Assembly (NCBI GenBank): GCA_031267855.1
Contig: JAIRYH010000016.1
Span: 1 to 9,168, forward strand
Direction: 5' to 3'
From: Prevotellaceae bacterium
GTDB taxonomy: Bacteria > Bacteroidota > Bacteroidia > Bacteroidales > UBA932
DNA length: 9,168 nt
How positions within the stretch are numbered: the first letter of the stretch is position 1; the number at the start of each line of letters is the position of its first letter. This document shows, piece after piece, positions 6,948-9,168 of this stretch. Position numbers and translations under genes: made by a program. The notes under the pieces were generated by a model, which did not search any database, was not told the DNA's origin, and saw only the letters and a program-made list of their open reading frames with translations.

Positions 6948-7772
6948 TCACATCCGCTTTGCTTCTTCCCAGATTTTATTCATTTCGTCGAGCGTCATAT
7001 CTTTTAGCGAACGCCCTTTCCGGATGGTTTGCTGTTCGAGGTAATTAAAACGATGGATAAATTTCCGGTTCGTTCGCTCCAGCGCCGTATCGGGATTGAC
7101 TTTGTAGAGGCGCGCCGCATTGACAATAGAAAACAGCAGGTCGCCGAATTCGTCTTCCACGCTGTCGGGCGTACCGGAGGCAAGTTCTGCTTTCAGCTCG
7201 TTTATTTCTTCCGTTACCTTTTCCCATACCTGTTCGCGCACATCCCAATCGAAGCCTACGGCGCGCGCTTTATCCTGTATCCGGTACGCCTTCACGAGCG
7301 ACGGCAAATGCGCCGGCACGCCGGACAGCACGGTTTTATTGCCGTCTTTTTCCTGCAGTTTCAGCTGTTCCCAGTTTTGAATTACACCGGCGGCGTCGTT
7401 TACCGCTGTTTCGCCGAATACGTGCGGGTGGCGGAAAATAAGTTTCTCGCACAATTTATTAATCACATCGTCAATGGTAAAATGCCCGCCTTCTTCACCC
7501 ATTTTAGCATAAAAAACAACGTGCAGCAACACATCGCCAAGCTCTTTGCACATCGCTTCGTAATCTTCCTGCAGCACGGCCTCGCTCAGTTCATAGGTTT
7601 CCTCAATAGTTTGCGGACGAAGACTGGCGAAAGTTTGCTCGCGATCCCACGGGCATTTTTCGCGCAATTCATCCATGATGGCAAGCAGCCGGCGAAACGG
7701 GGCTATCCCCCGCCCTTCCTTTGCCGGAAGATTTGTTAATACCGGTTTCCGGATTGATTTTTTTGCAGTCAT
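6948..7772 (-). CDS. mazG: nucleoside triphosphate pyrophosphohydrolase MazG
   Basis: MazG hydrolyses NTPs and dNTPs to the monophosphate and pyrophosphate, which cleans aberrant nucleotides and affects stress signalling. The tandem two-domain form is recognisable in 274 residues. Domain 1 has KCPWDREQTFASLRPQTIEE (39-58) with metal ligands in EETYEL (57-62) and ELGDVLLHVVF (77-87). KLIFRHPHVFG (110-120) follows. NWEQLKLQEK (133-142) leads to the linker with the SGVPAHLPSL motif (150-159). Domain 2 repeats the pattern with AVGFDWD (171-177), EEINELKAEL (188-197) and EDEFGDLLFSIVN (206-218). The first 22 residues are a basic extension beyond the E. coli start, read from ATG at 7772. It lies 54 bases downstream of the SAM-hydrolase-like gene on the same strand and is probably co-transcribed with it. 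Confidence 0.95.
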   Translation of the reverse strand: MTAKKSIRKPVLTNLPAKEGRGIAPFRRLLAIMDELREKCPWDREQTFASLRPQTIEETYELSEAVLQEDYEAMCKELGDVLLHVVFYAKMGEEGGHFTIDDVINKLCEKLIFRHPHVFGETAVNDAAGVIQNWEQLKLQEKDGNKTVLSGVPAHLPSLVKAYRIQDKARAVGFDWDVREQVWEKVTEEINELKAELASGTPDSVEDEFGDLLFSIVNAARLYKVNPDTALERTNRKFIHRFNYLEQQTIRKGRSLKDMTLDEMNKIWEEAKRM

Positions 7773-7826
7773 AATATCTGTTTTTTTATTGTTTCTCTCA
7801 ACAGCGACCCCGCCGGAGCGGACACA

Positions 7827-8594
7827 TTATATAAATTTTATCCGCACCGAAGAGCTCATGTCCAATTGCTCGCGCTGCGCTACGTTGCCTTGATTGACGG
7901 CTATTTCGAGCAGCTGCAGGGAATTGAATAATGCCAGCAATTCACCCGGCGCCACATCATCGTAATAGCGCGACACGCGCGTTAATTTATTGTGATGCGA
8001 CTGTACATAAATCTCGAAACGCCGCTTCCGGCAAGCCGTTTCAAACAATTGCCGGTCGATATTTGTAATCACATTGCCGTAGGCGTCAATATAGGCTGCC
8101 TGTCCCGAAATAAACGTCCCGTCATACGCCGGACGGCTAAGCAGCGACCGCTGCAAGGCTTTCCGCATGCCCGTTTTATTGACGCCGCCGGCAACAATGG
8201 CTTGCACCGCATGGACAAATAACCGCAACGCCTTGAATCCGCCCGCCCCCCCCGGAATGAGCAAATCCGTGACATACTCCGGCGCATTGTCCAGCGCCAG
8301 CGAGAGCAATCCGTTATTCGGCGCTATAAAAAAATAGCCCTCTGCCGCCGCCACCGCCAGATGGTTTGCCGGTGAAGGCTCGCTGTTCACACCGACAAGA
8401 TGAATCGTACCCGCCGGGAAATGCGCATACGTATGACGCAGCAAAAACGCCGCCTGCAAAGTATTGAACGCCGCCACCCGGTGCGAGATGTCCACAACGG
8501 TTATATCCGGCAATGCCGACAGCAGGCGGGCTTTAAGCGTCGCCACATAATAGCCGGAAGGCTGCCAGTCGGTGATAAGCGTTACAATCTGCAT
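7827..8594 (-). CDS. SAM-hydrolase / hydroxide adenosyltransferase family protein (DUF62, PF01887-like)
   Basis: Members of this family split S-adenosylmethionine into adenosine and methionine or are related to SAM chlorinases and fluorinases. The 255-residue protein shows the family layout: MQIVTLITDW at the start, DITVVDISHRV (30-40), AAFLLRHTYAHFPAGTIHLV (48-67), GYFFIAPNNGLLSL (86-99), IDAYGNVITNI (169-179) and ELLALFNSLQLLEIAVNQGN (218-237). By eye, catalytic residues known in archaeal SAM hydrolase are not conserved. The DPGVG-type loop is replaced by NSEPS (70-74), the following arginine is missing, and the histidine of FHGRD-type motifs appears as lysine (FKALRLF, 120-126). This may be a Bacteroidota subgroup trait. 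A run of eight G on the coding strand (8253-8246) encodes the PGGAGG loop. The reading frame is intact. Family placement is firm but the reaction is uncertain. Confidence 0.8.
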   Translation of the reverse strand: MQIVTLITDWQPSGYYVATLKARLLSALPDITVVDISHRVAAFNTLQAAFLLRHTYAHFPAGTIHLVGVNSEPSPANHLAVAAAEGYFFIAPNNGLLSLALDNAPEYVTDLLIPGGAGGFKALRLFVHAVQAIVAGGVNKTGMRKALQRSLLSRPAYDGTFISGQAAYIDAYGNVITNIDRQLFETACRKRRFEIYVQSHHNKLTRVSRYYDDVAPGELLALFNSLQLLEIAVNQGNVAQREQLDMSSSVRIKFI

Positions 8595-8602
8595 AACGCG
8601 CG

Positions 8603-8634
8603 CAAAGTTACAAAAAAGACGCTGAAAATTTAAA
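8603..8634 (-). promoter_or_regulatory. Bacteroidota-type promoter for the SAM-hydrolase-like gene
   Basis: On the minus strand TTTA (8634-8631) is followed after 20 bases by TAACTTTG (8610-8603), close to the TTTG / TAnnTTTG consensus. The -7 box ends only 8 bases before the ATG at 8594, so the transcript would have almost no 5' leader. It would drive the SAM-hydrolase-like gene and mazG. Confidence 0.5.
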
Positions 8635-8707
8635 GACTTACGGAATGCCGGTGCAGGACTAAGTTCAAACGGCTACTGTAATAGAATTAATTTTTTTGCA
8701 GATAAAG

Positions 8708-8738
8708 TTTGCAGATAAAAAATATTGTTCTATATTTG
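8708..8738 (+). promoter_or_regulatory. strong Bacteroidota-type promoter upstream of the structured region
   Basis: TTTG (8708-8711), exactly 19 bases, then TATATTTG (8731-8738) followed by CG: a full match to the Bacteroidota -33/-7 consensus and the best promoter in the window. Transcription should start near 8741-8746. No convincing protein gene follows within the window, which is the main argument that the sequence downstream is an RNA gene or a long leader. Confidence 0.65.
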
Positions 8739-8742
8739 CGAC

Positions 8743-8971
8743 GTTATTGTGTGCTCCTTGACGTACTGACTTTAGATATATCGAAAATATATCGCTTTAA
8801 CTTTTATTCTTCGCAATAATCAAAACTTGGAAAATTTTAAAACGCATTATGAATACAAGTAAGAGCACCTTCGCCAGGAGTGGACGCGGGTTGCTGTACT
8901 TAATGATGCGTTGGGTTTCCAAGACCTTGATTATTGATAAGTATAGCGCCACCTCTACTCTTGGTTTTTTT
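8743..8971 (+). ncRNA. candidate structured non-coding RNA or structured leader, unassigned
   Basis: The transcript expected from the promoter at 8708-8738 folds extensively. Hairpin 1 is GATATAT (8775-8781) with ATATATC (8787-8793) around loop CGAAA. Next comes a long rod: CAATAATCAA (8814-8823) with TTGATTATTG (8927-8936), then CTTGGAAA (8826-8833) with TTTCCAAG (8916-8923), AACGCAT (8841-8847) with ATGCGTT (8906-8912), and AAGTA (8857-8861) with TACTT (8897-8901), closing on a region of about 35 bases. A T7 run (8965-8971) follows TCTTGG, which could pair with CCAAGA (8919-8924) and give a weak terminator. The rod shape brings 6S RNA to mind, but I see no signature of 6S, tmRNA, RNase P or SRP RNA. 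It may instead regulate a gene beyond the window. The 3' end is uncertain. Confidence 0.42.
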
Positions 8972-9012
8972 ATGGAATAAGGAACAAAATCTTAATAAAG
9001 TTGAAGAAAACA

Positions 9013-9046
9013 ATTGCAGACCATGTTTAACAAAACATGCTGCAAT
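9013..9046 (-). terminator. strong hairpin, possible minus-strand terminator
   Basis: ATTGCAG (9013-9019) pairs with CTGCAAT (9040-9046), and CATGTTT (9022-9028) pairs with AAACATG (9033-9039) around an AACA loop, with a two-base bulge: 14 base pairs in all. No T run follows on the plus strand. On the minus strand the hairpin is followed by TTGTTTTCTTC, a broken T run, so a terminator for a transcript arriving from the right is possible. It might also be part of an RNA. Confidence 0.35.
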
Positions 9047-9067
9047 CATTGGCAGTGAATAAAAATC

Positions 9068-9125
9068 GCAGCAGGGGGTTGTTTTGTAATTAGTGTTTGT
9101 GTTTGAAAACAGCCCCGACAGCTGC
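9068..9125 (-). terminator. long hairpin followed by a T run on the minus strand
   Basis: GCAGC (9068-9072) pairs with GCTGC (9121-9125). After a small internal loop, GGGGTTGTTTT (9075-9085) pairs with AAAACAGCCCC (9106-9116), 11 pairs with one wobble, around a 20-base loop. Read on the minus strand the hairpin runs into GATTTTTATT, a reasonable terminator tail. This implies a minus-strand gene ending a little beyond the right window edge. On the plus strand it is followed by AAAAG and would not terminate. Confidence 0.45.
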
Positions 9126-9128
9126 AAA

Positions 9129-9156
9129 AGTTAAGAACTAAGAGTTAAGAACTAAG
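9129..9156. repeat. perfect 14-base tandem duplication
   Basis: AGTTAAGAACTAAG occurs twice head to tail (9129-9142 and 9143-9156), and a further AACC follows. It has the look of the short AT-rich intergenic iterations seen elsewhere in the window but is a different sequence from the ATTATGAATT elements. No gene overlaps it. Confidence 0.75.
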
Positions 9157-9168
9157 AACCGGCTAACG

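Noticed and set aside
7029..7739. 236-codon plus-strand ORF
   Set aside because: It is the antisense of mazG, whose two MazG domains are unmistakable; the ORF product is low-complexity and without motifs.
8743..8971. Assignment to 6S RNA, tmRNA, RNase P RNA or SRP RNA
   Set aside because: The rod shape alone suggests 6S, but I see no conserved family sequence: no tmRNA ends or tag, no RNase P core boxes and no SRP GGAAG loop.
8849..8980. 43-codon plus-strand ORF beginning MNTSKSTFARSG and ending LGFFME
   Set aside because: It lies wholly inside the paired rod, has no ribosome-binding site and resembles no family I know; base pairing explains the sequence better. It could still be a leader peptide.
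8900..9127. 75-codon minus-strand ORF over the hairpins
   Set aside because: It spans both strong hairpins and the T run, and its product shows no recognisable pattern; most likely chance.
1..9168. CRISPR array, tRNA or rRNA gene, insertion sequence
   Set aside because: No regularly spaced repeats, no tRNA or rRNA signatures and no transposase frames were found on reading either strand.

Overview
The window looks like chromosomal DNA from a member of the Bacteroidota, most likely Bacteroidales. The evidence is the gene content: a Bacteroidota-type RNA polymerase omega homologue, a DUF4835/PorD-like protein linked to type IX secretion, a BamD lipoprotein and a two-domain CoaBC. Promoter-like sequences fit the Bacteroidota pattern (TTTG about 19-20 bases before TAnnTTTG), and Shine-Dalgarno sites are largely absent. 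The genus cannot be fixed from sequence reading alone.

Layout. Positions 1-188 are mostly non-coding, with one weak 42-codon ORF on the minus strand and a -7-like box before trxB. From 189 to 6912 seven genes run on the plus strand: trxB (thioredoxin reductase), bamD, an rpoZ-like omega gene, coaBC (coenzyme A synthesis), a porD-like gene (DUF4835), recN (DNA repair) and mntP (Mn2+ export). The gaps are short (4-76 bases), so at least trxB-bamD-rpoZ and possibly the whole set are co-transcribed. Two of the gaps, before coaBC and before mntP, are filled by related AT-rich inverted repeats, and a GATGTGATGAT-type repeat forms the last codons of coaBC. On the minus strand, converging on mntP, lie a divergent SAM-hydrolase-like gene (8594-7827) followed by mazG (7772-6948).

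Positions 8595-9168 hold no convincing protein gene. This stretch has a very good plus-strand Bacteroidota promoter (8708-8738), followed by about 230 bases that fold into a small hairpin and a long interrupted rod (8814-8936), ending near a T7 run. I read it as a candidate non-coding RNA or structured leader and could not assign it to a known family. Two further strong hairpins (9013-9046 and 9068-9125) have T-rich flanks on the minus strand and may terminate a transcript entering from the right. A perfect 14-base tandem repeat follows near the window end.

The protein genes are mainly housekeeping: redox balance, outer-membrane assembly, transcription, CoA synthesis, DNA repair, metal homeostasis and nucleotide-pool cleaning. 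The points most worth a second look are the unassigned structured RNA, the substituted active-site residues in CoaC and in the SAM-hydrolase-like protein, the homopolymer tracts in both of those genes, and the dispersed repeats between genes.
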